In this document: piece by piece, positions 1 through 7,390 of the stretch
Position numbering within the stretch: the first letter of the stretch is position 1
Layout of the letters: every line of letters begins with the position of its first letter
Origin: a virus
Virus record (IMG/VR): IMGVR_UViG_3300042881_003464
Location: 62,001-126,000 of that record
Direction: 5' to 3' (one strand)
DNA: 64,000 nt
Notes under the pieces: generated by a model
What the model saw: the letters and a program-made list of their open reading frames with translations, nothing else
Databases searched by the model: none
What the model was told of the DNA's origin: nothing
Translations under genes and position numbers: made by a program

Positions 1-483
1 AGTCACAGTAACTACATTGGTACCAGTGACTGTGAGAGTGATATTGCCGTTTACATTGGCAATGCTTAGATTGGTGTTTCCCCAGATCAATGCGCGAGGA
101 GCTTCGGCAACAATACCTGTTAACAGACTACCATTACCAATAAAGTAGTTGCCAGTGATATTACCTACGCTATCAAATCCACCTGTGCCTAGATATAATG
201 TGTTGTAACGTGCGCTGGGAGTGCCAAGATCATACACATTGTCCAGTCTTGGCATCACTGTGCTGTTGGTTTGTACTACCCCAATTCCGCGAGGCGCAAG
301 TATTATGTTGCCATTGAGCTGGGAAGTAGAAATCGTGTTGTTGGCAATCTGTATGTTGCTGCCAACAGGACCAGCCTGATAAATTTCAGTGAAATTCTCG
401 TTGGTCTTAATAAACGCAGTGCGTAATGGATCACCATCACCATTGTCTGGCTGCGATCCTACGTTGATTATTTGCTGTGCCAT
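1..483 (-). CDS. Tail-fibre-like structural protein, C-terminus cut off by window edge
   Basis: Open from the ATG at 483 to the window edge, 161 codons with no stop. The N-terminus (MAQQIINVGSQPDNGDGDPL, then RTAFIKTNENF) resembles the start of marine phage fibre or virion structural proteins. The body is rich in Gly, Asn, Thr and Ile, with the motif YFIGNGSLLTGI, which recurs in the fibre gene at 3485-4855. It lies downstream of the subtilase gene on the same strand but has its own late-type box at 507-514. The function as a fibre or receptor-contact protein is inferred from composition and context; no enzymatic motif is visible. The remainder of the protein lies outside the window. Confidence 0.7.
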   Translation of the reverse strand, partial: MAQQIINVGSQPDNGDGDPLRTAFIKTNENFTEIYQAGPVGSNIQIANNTISTSQLNGNIILAPRGIGVVQTNSTVMPRLDNVYDLGTPSARYNTLYLGTGGFDSVGNITGNYFIGNGSLLTGIVAEAPRALIWGNTNLSIANVNGNITLTVTGTNVVTVT

Positions 484-506
484 CTCTGTCCTAGTTCCCG
501 ATTTAA

Positions 507-514
507 TATTTATC
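507..514 (-). promoter_or_regulatory. Late-type promoter box GATAAATA
   Basis: On the minus strand the sequence reads CGATAAATATTA, a one-base variant of the T4 late -10 element TATAAATA. It lies 23 bases before the ATG at 483 and just after the stop of the gene upstream in the genome's left block. A gp55-type late sigma factor is encoded at 25764-26654, so late boxes are expected. Confidence 0.6.
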
Positions 515-534
515 GTGAACAGAGATTTGGCATT

Positions 535-2439
535 TTAGCCGGTAGAATATCGGCGTATGATTTGCCTTGGATAAGCTAGACCTGCACTAGGGCGTAGCCA
601 CCAGCGTTTTTGAGGCCAAACGTTGCCATTTATGGGTCTATCGTTGTAGTAGCCCATGAACAGATTCTGAGCTCCTCGCAGGCCTCTTTCACTCACAGGA
701 CCCGGTGGCAGTGGGGTTCCAAAGTCTGGAATCACACCTTCTTGCGCATAGTATCGAGCCCAACGATAAGCGTCCATTTGGCTCATGTTGGGGTATATCT
801 CGCACAGAGAAGCAATAATACCCATGACTTGTGGACTAGCCATGCTGGTACCAGTGAGTTTTGACATGAAAAAACTAGCATTTCTTGGGTCAGGTACTCC
901 GCTGGTATATGGTGCCATGATACCAGTTCCTGGTGCCCAGACTGTGATTCCACGGCCTGCACTGGATGTTTGTTGTACCTGCTGATTGACAGTTTGATCA
1001 ATGTTACCTGTAACTATTACACCTTTGAAGCTGTCTGTACCTGGAGTACCTGTTTCAGTTGAAGCTGGTACTGGAAATTGATTATGATACCTTGCAGCGT
1101 AAAGCACAACAGTGCCAAAAGTAGCATAGGCCACATTTAAATTGTTGTTAAAATCAGGATCTCCGCTGAGTACACCTGCTTCGCCCCACTGGTTACCTGC
1201 TGCTGCTCCCCAGATTATACCCTCGTTCATGCCATCAATAATAGCAGCTGAAGCTGCTGCATCTTGCAGAGTATAGAAAAACAGAATAACACCATATACA
1301 TTGGCATATTCAGCATAGACCTGAATACCGCCATTATAGAAGTTGGTTAAAGTCCAGTTCCCGTTGTAAGTGGCCTGCAACGACGTTTGGCCCGCAGGGG
1401 GACTGGCAGGATGATTCTGTATCGTGCCCCGGTAATCAATTCGATTACACATCAAGATGTTGTTGCTTCTTGCGAATGTGTTGCCAAACAAACCAAAACT
1501 CATGTTTACCACAGTGGGATTTTTGATACCTGTGACAGGATTACGAGTTTTAACGCTGTTGTGCCAATAGCGAATATAGTTTACCAGCTGTGTTAGGTTT
1601 GGAGTGCTAGTGCCATTGGTTTGTTCACCATAGGGCGAAATATTGTAAATGGTACTATCTCTGGCCCATCCACAGGTGTTACCTGCCATGATACCACCAA
1701 CGTTATAACCATGTCCGTTGTTGCCTGCAGAACCTGCACCATAGTTATACACACCTGCTGGTTGTCCTGTCACAGCTGGGTTGTATGCCCACCAGTTAAT
1801 CTGATTGATTCGTGATCCGCCCGACCCATCGGCATTTCTGGCATATTCTGGATGATTTCTATCCATGTTGCCATCAAATACCACTACGTCAACATTTTTT
1901 CCTGTGCTGGTCAATGTGATAGTGGCACTTTTATTTGGCTCAGATCCGTCACTGCCCCAGTTTGGCAACGTGGTCCTGTTCCAACAGCGCAGCAGACCCC
2001 AGTTTTTCATGTCGCTGGTTGTGGTACCACTTTTATCCCAAAACGCACTGAACTGTGATCCCAATGGTCTTGGTTTGATTCCCAAGAACTGTGGTTCAAC
2101 TTCAACGGCTATCACTCTAGGATCTTGCTCAAGACGTGCTGCTTCAATTGGAGTGATAAGATAGGTTGTACTCCGGCACAGTGGCATTCGATCAATGCAT
2201 TCTACCACTCGATCTGGTACATAGCCTCGACTACCTGGACTTTCCATTTCATCATAGAAATTGTCCTGTACGTCATAGCTGGCCAAGGTAATCACGTGAG
2301 GATATTCTGTAGTAGCATCCATCTGCAAGGGTTCAACATACCCCAAGGTTGCTTTGGCATGTTCCATGAGAGCTTCAGGGCTAGGATTCTCTCCTAGTTG
2401 TTTGACTAACTCTTCTTCGGATGCGGTTCTTTCAATCAT
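535..2439 (-). CDS. Subtilisin-like serine protease (peptidase S8) in the fibre operon
   Basis: A 634-residue protein with a visible subtilase triad: Asp189 in VVVFDGN, His243 in NGHGYNVGG, and Ser532 in GTSMASPQ, followed by the usual helix. The Asp and His motifs are divergent (FDGN for the typical IDTG; HGYN for HGTH), while the Ser motif is canonical. An N-terminal stretch of about 180 residues could be a pro- or attachment domain. No signal peptide is seen, fitting a virion or intracellular protein. Its start overlaps the preceding fibre gene's stop as TAATG, so it is co-translated with the fibres. Likely roles are processing of virion proteins or degradation of host surface protein; context favours a particle-associated enzyme, but that is inference. 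Confidence 0.85.
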   Translation of the reverse strand: MIERTASEEELVKQLGENPSPEALMEHAKATLGYVEPLQMDATTEYPHVITLASYDVQDNFYDEMESPGSRGYVPDRVVECIDRMPLCRSTTYLITPIEAARLEQDPRVIAVEVEPQFLGIKPRPLGSQFSAFWDKSGTTTSDMKNWGLLRCWNRTTLPNWGSDGSEPNKSATITLTSTGKNVDVVVFDGNMDRNHPEYARNADGSGGSRINQINWWAYNPAVTGQPAGVYNYGAGSAGNNGHGYNVGGIMAGNTCGWARDSTIYNISPYGEQTNGTSTPNLTQLVNYIRYWHNSVKTRNPVTGIKNPTVVNMSFGLFGNTFARSNNILMCNRIDYRGTIQNHPASPPAGQTSLQATYNGNWTLTNFYNGGIQVYAEYANVYGVILFFYTLQDAAASAAIIDGMNEGIIWGAAAGNQWGEAGVLSGDPDFNNNLNVAYATFGTVVLYAARYHNQFPVPASTETGTPGTDSFKGVIVTGNIDQTVNQQVQQTSSAGRGITVWAPGTGIMAPYTSGVPDPRNASFFMSKLTGTSMASPQVMGIIASLCEIYPNMSQMDAYRWARYYAQEGVIPDFGTPLPPGPVSERGLRGAQNLFMGYYNDRPINGNVWPQKRWWLRPSAGLAYPRQIIRRYSTG

Positions 2440-3485
2440 TATGTTTCCAGTTGCAACACAGTTAATGTAACTGTGAGTGTAGCAGGTGCACCACTTAGAT
2501 TCGTGATAGTAATGGGCACAGCGTTTGAAACCGGATTGTCATCATTGAAGCCAATGGCCGCTGGGCTAACAGTCACAGTGTTTGCACCATTGGTAATAAT
2601 TTCTGCTATGACGCCTGCACCTGGTTGAGGATCTGTATCCTGATCCCGTGTAGAGTCGGCTGTTCTAGCAGCAGTGCTGGTGTATACTCTTACCCAACTA
2701 GCCGCACTAGTGGAAATTTTATAAATTGCGTAGCCTTTGTAACCAGTTAGATTAGCGTTTACACTCACAGCATTGGATACTGGACCAACTGTGGTACTGA
2801 TATTGGCACGATTTCCTGCGCCACCTCCGCCACCTGTTACCACACCAGTTAGAAAAGCACCATTGCCTAGAATAAATGTGCCGCTGACATTGCCTGTGGC
2901 ATTTACATTGCCAACGTTGATATTGCCTGTGTGAGTGGCTGAACCAGAAGTTGAAATATTACCTGCTGTGATATTACCTGTCACAGTTGCACTGGTCAAA
3001 GCCGCATTGCCAGCTAATAAAGTTGTGGTTGAAACATATGGTGATGTCACTGCATTACCAGCATTGACATTGTTAACCACTAACTGCGAACCATCTAAAT
3101 AGGCACTGCCAACTGCTACTTGTGTTGTTGCATTAACCAAACTTGCATTGAGAGTGGTCACATTGGCCGCACCTGCTGCGGTGATATTACCACCCGACGT
3201 GATGTTGCCGCCTGCTGCAATGGTCTGGCTAGCGATCATGTGCGAACCTTGAACGTTGCCAGTTGCACTGATATTACCACCTGAACTTATTCTACCAGCA
3301 AAATTTTGTTGTCCAGTACCAGTTGCGTTGAGATTACCAGTGATGTTAACTGTGATACCATCAATGATATTGGTCACTGTGGTACCAACGCGATTCCATG
3401 CACCGGTGGTACTGTTCCATTGATAGGTTATATTTCCTACATTGGCCTGCTGACCATTAACGGGACTAACGGGAAAGAATGACAT
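2439..3485 (-). CDS. Repetitive tail-fibre-like protein
   Basis: A 348-residue protein rich in Gly, Asn, Thr, Ala and Ile, with many short GNIT/GNIS-type repeats over roughly residues 45-230, compatible with a beta-helical or triple-stranded shaft. FILGNGAFLTGV near residue 205 is a variant of the IGNGSLLTG motif in the neighbouring fibre genes. The C-terminal 120 residues are less repetitive and may form a folded tip. N-terminal MSFFPVSPVNGQQANVGNIT resembles an attachment segment. It overlaps both neighbours by TAATG, giving a three-gene coupled unit ending in the protease. A fibre or virion-surface role is inferred from sequence style and location. Confidence 0.7.
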   Translation of the reverse strand: MSFFPVSPVNGQQANVGNITYQWNSTTGAWNRVGTTVTNIIDGITVNITGNLNATGTGQQNFAGRISSGGNISATGNVQGSHMIASQTIAAGGNITSGGNITAAGAANVTTLNASLVNATTQVAVGSAYLDGSQLVVNNVNAGNAVTSPYVSTTTLLAGNAALTSATVTGNITAGNISTSGSATHTGNINVGNVNATGNVSGTFILGNGAFLTGVVTGGGGGAGNRANISTTVGPVSNAVSVNANLTGYKGYAIYKISTSAASWVRVYTSTAARTADSTRDQDTDPQPGAGVIAEIITNGANTVTVSPAAIGFNDDNPVSNAVPITITNLSGAPATLTVTLTVLQLET

Positions 3486-4855
3486 TAGAATCTCCCCACT
3501 GCAATTGTAATAGTCTGTATTGAATTATCAAGAATTGTCATCATGCTTTTACCCAGTACGCAGCCTGGTCTATATAAACTGTCATTTACTCTTTCAGCCA
3601 CCCCTGGTAAGTCACTTGTGGTCAGCAAAGTGCCTTTGTCCACCGGACCTCTCACTTTGCAGTTTACTTTGCCAGTGAGTGCAACTGCTACTCCGTCAAC
3701 ACCAGAGTTCATTAGGTAACTGGGCTTTTCACTGACTACTCCTGCCACAGCAGTGTCATGTGTACGAGAACTAATTGTAATTTCCTGTTCACCACCAAAA
3801 ATTACCACTGTACCCGGTTCATATTTGTTGTCTGATGTATAGTTTTCTGCTAAGTCAGCATAAAGTGCTGACGTTGAAGTAGCAAACACACGATTGAAAT
3901 AATTGCTGGCCGAACCAATGTTGCCTGTGGAATTAGAACCAAGGTTAGTGATGTTGCCTACTGCTAGACCTAGATTGGTTATCTGCGCCATGTTAACGTT
4001 GTTTACATTGGCAAAAATGTTACCGCTGGTAGATGGAATGGTAACAGTTGATAGACCATTGATAATAGTGCTAGGATTAGTACTGATGCCTGTTAGCAAA
4101 CTACCATTGCCAATGAAGTAAGTGCCTGCGATATTGGCCGCGGCATTTAGATTTGTTACTGTAATGGTATTGGCTGTAAATGATCCATTAACATCTCGTT
4201 GTACCACTGTGTTGGCCAGGGTGCTTGCTGATGCAGGAGGTGTAGCCACCCCACTGATATCCACCCACTGATCAGTATCACCATCATCTACATATTGATA
4301 CACAATACCGTTGACGGTGTTAAACCAAAAGTCACCAGCAGTGGGAGAACTTGGTGCTGTGCCCTGAGCATCCCATTTAACAGTTCCGCCGCTGACAAAT
4401 GGCACTCCATTGGCAAAATAGTAGTTGTCTGTTAAGATATTGCCGGTTGTAACATTACCTGGTAAAATAGCACCAGTGGTGGTCAACAGCATTACATTAG
4501 CAACACCGCCCACGTCCATTTGAATGTTGCCAGATAGATTGGGCAAATCAACTTTAGATGTACCGTTTTGAATACGATTGCCAGACGCATTACCAGTGGG
4601 AATGTTGGTAAGTCCTGATCCGTCACCAATAAAAACACCAGTGGTAACAAAGTTACCAACTGACGTAATAGAGTTACTGGTGATATTGTTTGCAGTGATG
4701 TTGGCAGTTGGGAAAGCAACAGTGCCCGTGGCAGTCAACCCTGAAGTGCGTATATTGCCTGCGACATTAACCGTGTTGGTTGTAATGTTGACGTTGTCCG
4801 TCGCTTGTATAGAGACAATATTATAGTCACCGTTGACACGTTTGTAAGTTGACAT
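3485..4855 (-). CDS. Tail-fibre-like protein with conserved C-terminal tip domain
   Basis: A 456-residue protein. The N-terminal 130 residues carry GNI/TANNIT repeats and VFIGDGSGLTNI; a second motif YFIGNGSLLTGI lies near residue 245. The last 150 residues begin with NIGSASNYFNRVFA, then ALYADLAENY, EPGTVV and FLMN-like blocks. The same C-terminal organisation is present in the distant gene at 53621-55003, so the two are paralogous at the tip. Translation starts at the ATG directly abutting the TAG stop of the gene upstream, with an AAGGAT ribosome site and a perfect TATAAATA box 17 bases upstream. A host-contact or fibre role is likely but not proven. Confidence 0.75.
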   Translation of the reverse strand: MSTYKRVNGDYNIVSIQATDNVNITTNTVNVAGNIRTSGLTATGTVAFPTANITANNITSNSITSVGNFVTTGVFIGDGSGLTNIPTGNASGNRIQNGTSKVDLPNLSGNIQMDVGGVANVMLLTTTGAILPGNVTTGNILTDNYYFANGVPFVSGGTVKWDAQGTAPSSPTAGDFWFNTVNGIVYQYVDDGDTDQWVDISGVATPPASASTLANTVVQRDVNGSFTANTITVTNLNAAANIAGTYFIGNGSLLTGISTNPSTIINGLSTVTIPSTSGNIFANVNNVNMAQITNLGLAVGNITNLGSNSTGNIGSASNYFNRVFATSTSALYADLAENYTSDNKYEPGTVVIFGGEQEITISSRTHDTAVAGVVSEKPSYLMNSGVDGVAVALTGKVNCKVRGPVDKGTLLTTSDLPGVAERVNDSLYRPGCVLGKSMMTILDNSIQTITIAVGRF

Positions 4856-5443
4856 CTAACAATCCTTTTGCTTATTTATACGAGCCAGAAACAGCGACAT
4901 TTCAAGGTGCTCAAGATTGCTCAAACGGTCTAATTCAGCGTGTTTCATTGTGGTTTCCCCGTATACCCTGGTCCAGCGCACAGTGGGAAAATCTGATATC
5001 ACTGTGGTTATCTGCTTGATCCAGTTGCCCGTGAATGTGGGAGGAGTTCCACGTGCTTTGTAGAATTCGGTACCTGCATAAACGTTGTTGAATTTGTTAT
5101 CCGTTGTTGGTCCAAGATCATACCCCAGCAAATAGATCTGCGTGTGTCCGTCAATAGCTGCTAGTGCAGCGGCCACTGGTCCTGAGCTGTTTCCGTAGTA
5201 TTTTTTGGGGATCTGCCTTGCTCCAGAATTTGGATAGCATCTACGAGTGTAGAATGTTTTACGCTGACTGTAGCCAGAATCTTGAATTCGTCCACTGATC
5301 GGAGCGTCAGTGGCCACCAGCACGTCTGGTTCGTAATCTTTGTAGAGTGCATTGCAGCCATAAATTGAGCCGTAGTGGTGTAACCAGGCAAGATCAAGTC
5401 CTTGTCTACTAACACCATTTGCCAGTGCAAAAGCTATAGTCAT
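4856..5443 (-). CDS. Conserved phage protein of unknown function (Rossmann/DUF115-like?)
   Basis: A 195-residue protein starting MTIAFALANGVSRQ. Conserved-looking blocks include YGCNALY, DVLVATD, YLLGYDLGP and TGNWIKQ. The pattern, with LLGYDLGP near residue 105, recalls nucleotide-binding or DUF115/MAF-like glycosylation-associated proteins, but I cannot assign a reaction. Its ribosome site GGGAGGA lies in the 3' arm of a terminator hairpin (5444-5478), so translation may be gated by RNA structure. The gene ends with TAG, immediately and in frame followed by the ATG of the next fibre gene; suppression of that amber codon would make a fused protein of about 650 residues. Confidence 0.6.
   Translation of the reverse strand: MTIAFALANGVSRQGLDLAWLHHYGSIYGCNALYKDYEPDVLVATDAPISGRIQDSGYSQRKTFYTRRCYPNSGARQIPKKYYGNSSGPVAAALAAIDGHTQIYLLGYDLGPTTDNKFNNVYAGTEFYKARGTPPTFTGNWIKQITTVISDFPTVRWTRVYGETTMKHAELDRLSNLEHLEMSLFLARINKQKDC
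4873..4880 (-). promoter_or_regulatory. Perfect T4-type late promoter box TATAAATA
   Basis: The minus strand reads CGTATAAATAAGC inside the 3' end of the 4856-5443 gene. It is identical to the T4 late consensus and lies 17 bases before the ATG of the fibre gene at 4855, giving room for a short leader with AAAAGGAT. Confidence 0.75.
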
Positions 5444-5478
5444 AAAAAAATCCTCCCAGTATGTAGTTCTGGGAGGAT
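5444..5478 (-). terminator. Rho-independent terminator that overlaps a ribosome binding site
   Basis: On the minus strand a perfect 10-bp stem (ATCCTCCCAG / CTGGGAGGAT, loop of 9) is followed by seven T residues and then at once by the ATG of the 4856-5443 gene. It terminates the gene at 5498-6244. The 3' arm contains GGGAGGA, the only good Shine-Dalgarno for the next gene, so the same hairpin would hide that site in read-through transcripts. Confidence 0.85.
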
Positions 5479-5497
5479 CCTAACAGTATTAAAAGTG

Positions 5498-6244
5498 TTA
5501 GCTAGTCCACTTCTCAACTTGCCCTGGTATCACTGTGGTATTTGCAGTACCACTCTTGATCACAGTGCCTTCGTCAGTGAAGAAGTTTGATACATAACGC
5601 ACATCATTTACCACGCTGGAGTAACCGTAGTCGTTACCTCCAGTCCAATCCAACAGCCACTTGTTGGTTAGCTTGCTGATGTAGGTAATTGTTGAATCTC
5701 CTACTGAGAAGCCAATGGCCATGCTGCCGCCAGGAGGAGTTGCATCATTGTCTAAAACGCACACACCGACTTCTTGACAGGTGCCTGTGGTACCAGCGCC
5801 TGCGGCTGCTGTAACTAAGAAAATAGTGCCTACTGCGGCACCCACTGGTGCACCCATAGCTACCCAATTGGTGTCCCCAAGGCTAGCAATGCGCACACTG
5901 ACACCCACCACTGCGTTGGCAGGGTCAATAGCTGTGTTCGTGGCCACTAGAAATTTGTGAGCACCTTTTTGACGCAGGATAACACCATCATCTACACCTG
6001 TGTAGCTGTTGGCGATGTTTACAATACACTTGACCACAGGATTAGTAGCTGATGTGGCAGTGGTACGAAGTCCGCCAACCACGCCAAGATAATCGTTTGC
6101 ACTTAGAGTTGTTGGGTTGACATTATACTCTGGATCTGTCAGTGAGCCAAAGTTTGGAAAACCAACATCAATGCCTACTGCTGCACCAGGTGCACCAATA
6201 CCAGAATTAGTAGAATATTTTTGTATTTTGAGAGGACGCCCCAT
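5498..6244 (-). CDS. Virion structural protein (possible capsid decoration or tail-surface protein)
   Basis: A 248-residue protein beginning MGRPLKIQKYST, an opening I associate with virion proteins of marine T4-like phages. It is rich in Gly, Ala, Val and Thr, with no enzymatic motif, membrane segment or signal peptide. The gene stands alone: a late-type box at 6327-6334 and a strong terminator at 5444-5478 frame it, typical of an abundantly made structural protein. The start is supported by AAGGAGAAAAC upstream. Whether it decorates the head or sits on the tail cannot be told from sequence. Confidence 0.6.
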   Translation of the reverse strand: MGRPLKIQKYSTNSGIGAPGAAVGIDVGFPNFGSLTDPEYNVNPTTLSANDYLGVVGGLRTTATSATNPVVKCIVNIANSYTGVDDGVILRQKGAHKFLVATNTAIDPANAVVGVSVRIASLGDTNWVAMGAPVGAAVGTIFLVTAAAGAGTTGTCQEVGVCVLDNDATPPGGSMAIGFSVGDSTITYISKLTNKWLLDWTGGNDYGYSSVVNDVRYVSNFFTDEGTVIKSGTANTTVIPGQVEKWTS

Positions 6245-6326
6245 TTGTTTTCTCCTTAAAGAAGTCCGATGTGGGTTCTAGCCACTACGCGGTGGTTGCC
6301 GCATAAAACGCAGAGTGCGTTAATAG

Positions 6327-6334
6327 TATTTAGT
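6327..6334 (-). promoter_or_regulatory. Late-type promoter box ACTAAATA
   Basis: Minus strand reads CCACTAAATACTATTAA, matching the nnTAAATA pattern found before other structural genes in this window. It is about 80 bases upstream of the start at 6244, so the mRNA would have a longer leader than usual here. Confidence 0.5.
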
Positions 6335-6349
6335 GGTTTACCAAATTAA

Positions 6350-6378
6350 TTGACCTACTAGTTTAATTTTGGCATAAT
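6350..6378 (+). promoter_or_regulatory. Sigma70-like promoter for the tRNA unit
   Basis: TTGACC at 6350-6355 and CATAAT at 6373-6378 are separated by exactly 17 bases. A start about 7-8 bases downstream would coincide with the 5' end of the tRNA at 6387. This is the clearest host-type promoter I saw in the window, suggesting expression of the tRNA before the late programme. Confidence 0.65.
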
Positions 6379-6386
6379 TACGTTAT

Positions 6387-6460
6387 GCGCTGTGAGCCGG
6401 TGGACGGCAAGGAGATTCTAAACCTCCAATGAATGGGTTCGATTCCCATACGGCGCACCA
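6387..6460 (+). tRNA. tRNA-like gene, best-fit anticodon CTA (candidate amber suppressor)
   Basis: The 7-bp acceptor stem GCGCTGT/ACGGCGC (one G-T pair), discriminator A and encoded CCA are clear, as is the T arm ATGGG-TTCGATT-CCCAT with a 5-base variable loop. The anticodon arm pairs GGAG with CTCC. With a 7-base loop TTCTAAA closed by an A-C mismatch the anticodon is CTA (6418-6420), with A37 and A38. Reading TCT (Arg, 6417-6419) instead breaks most of the stem. Oddities: the D loop is only about 5 bases and position 8 is G. Together with the in-frame TAG in the gene at 6767 the amber reading is attractive, but charging and decoding are unproven. Confidence 0.72.
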
Positions 6461-6579
6461 GAATCATCGGCGGACCCGTAACCATATTCCGCCTCCGCTG
6501 ACGCGAAAACGGGATGGGCTGCGCTCACGGGGTTTGGTAGTTTCCTGACACAAAAATAACTACCCATTAGGAAACTGTT
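6461..6579 (+). other. GC-rich spacer with hairpins between tRNA and lipoprotein gene
   Basis: This 119-base stretch is richer in G and C than its surroundings. It holds an inverted repeat GGCGGA (6469-6474) / TCCGCC (6488-6493) and a second pair AGTTTCCT / AGGAAACT whose 3' arm contains the AGGA ribosome site of the next gene. There is no T-run, so it does not look like a terminator; it could aid tRNA 3' processing. No ORF is evident. Confidence 0.4.
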
Positions 6580-6765
6580 ATGCGCTACATTTTAATGGTT
6601 TTTGCTTTGATAGCAGCAGGTTGTTCTAACAAGTACGATGAGTGCATAGAACAACAAAAAGCAGAGTATAGAGAACGTAATCCTAAAGCAAGTTACGGAC
6701 AAGTTCAAAGCAGGCAACATGATTTTGAACTAATGTGCAGTAAATTTAAAACAAAAGGAAAATAA
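6580..6765 (+). CDS. Small predicted lipoprotein
   Basis: A 61-residue protein: Met-Arg-Tyr, a hydrophobic stretch, then LIAAGCSN, a plausible though weak lipobox with Cys at residue 15, followed by a charged hydrophilic domain of about 45 residues with two further Cys. The predicted mature form would be an inner- or outer-membrane-anchored lipoprotein. The start follows AGGA with 7 bases spacing. It sits between the tRNA and the amber-interrupted gene, one base before that gene's ATG, implying co-transcription. Phage lipoproteins of this size often act in superinfection exclusion or as outer spanin; there is no evidence here to choose. Confidence 0.6.
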   Translation: MRYILMVFALIAAGCSNKYDECIEQQKAEYRERNPKASYGQVQSRQHDFELMCSKFKTKGK

Positions 6766-6766
6766 A

Positions 6767-7333
6767 ATGTCATAGATTGAATACGCATGCAAGGATCTAG
6801 TGTTTCACTTCAACAAGAAACATCTAGAAGATAGTACCATCCCCATGTGGGTCGTAAAAACACACGGTGAAACTTTTTACGTAGACCACGTCACTGCTTC
6901 CATCCCATGGAGTACCAAAGAGACTCCGGACAATTACCATACCAAGGGCAGTATCAAATTCAAAGAGTGTTTGTTGGCCATCAACGATGCCAACGAAGCT
7001 GAAATCTCAGTCTTGACCTTGATTGACAAAATTAGATTGCGAAATCAAAAGCTTGGTATCACAAGAATAATTTTTACATACGGTGGAGCATTTCACAAAG
7101 CATTACAGCATAATGAATACAAACACTCGCCATTCAAAAACATCAGCGGTGGTTGTGGCACTAGCTTTGTGGTTTGCGATTTGTTAAAAAAGGAAGAAGC
7201 AACCTTTGCTGCGCTGAAATATAAAGATGGATTTAGAATCATGCAGGCCAATGAACGTTACTATCAGGCCTACGATGATCCAAGTCAAAAATGGATAGAC
7301 GAAGACGATTATCAAGACGATGACGAAGAATAA
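6767..7333 (+). CDS. Conserved phage protein interrupted by an in-frame amber codon at position 3
   Basis: With the good ribosome site AAGGA seven bases upstream, the natural start is ATG at 6767: ATG TCA TAG ATT GAA TAC, then an open frame to TAA at 7331-7333. The next residues (IEYACKDLVFHFNKKHLED) look like genuine coding sequence, and I recall related marine T4-like proteins with this N-terminus. Without suppression only Met-Ser would be made, unless translation starts at the rare ATT 6776 or the GTG 6800, which has a poorly spaced AAGGA. The amber-type tRNA lies 300 bases upstream in the same orientation. The roughly 188-residue product has an acidic tail (DEDDYQDDDEE) and no known domain; function unknown. 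Confidence 0.7.
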
Positions 7334-7340
7334 TCTGTCC

Positions 7341-7370
7341 AAGAAAAACCCCGCCGAAGCGGGGTTGATT
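7341..7370 (-). terminator. Intrinsic terminator between convergent genes
   Basis: AACCCCGC-CGAA-GCGGGGTT (7347-7366) is a perfect 8-bp stem. On the minus strand it has a TTCG tetraloop and runs into TTTTTC, placing it 24 bases past the major capsid gene's stop. In the plus direction it may also end the 6580-7333 unit, though the T-run is weak there. Confidence 0.88.
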
Positions 7371-7390
7371 CCCATCCCTGAGAGTTTTGA

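Noticed and set aside
6387-6460. Reading the tRNA as Arg (anticodon TCT)
   Set aside because: It would require three mismatches in the anticodon stem, whereas the CTA reading keeps four of five pairs. I keep it as the main alternative rather than the call.
6387-6460. tRNA as a phage attachment site
   Set aside because: No integrase or repressor in the window, and the genome type is lytic T4-like.
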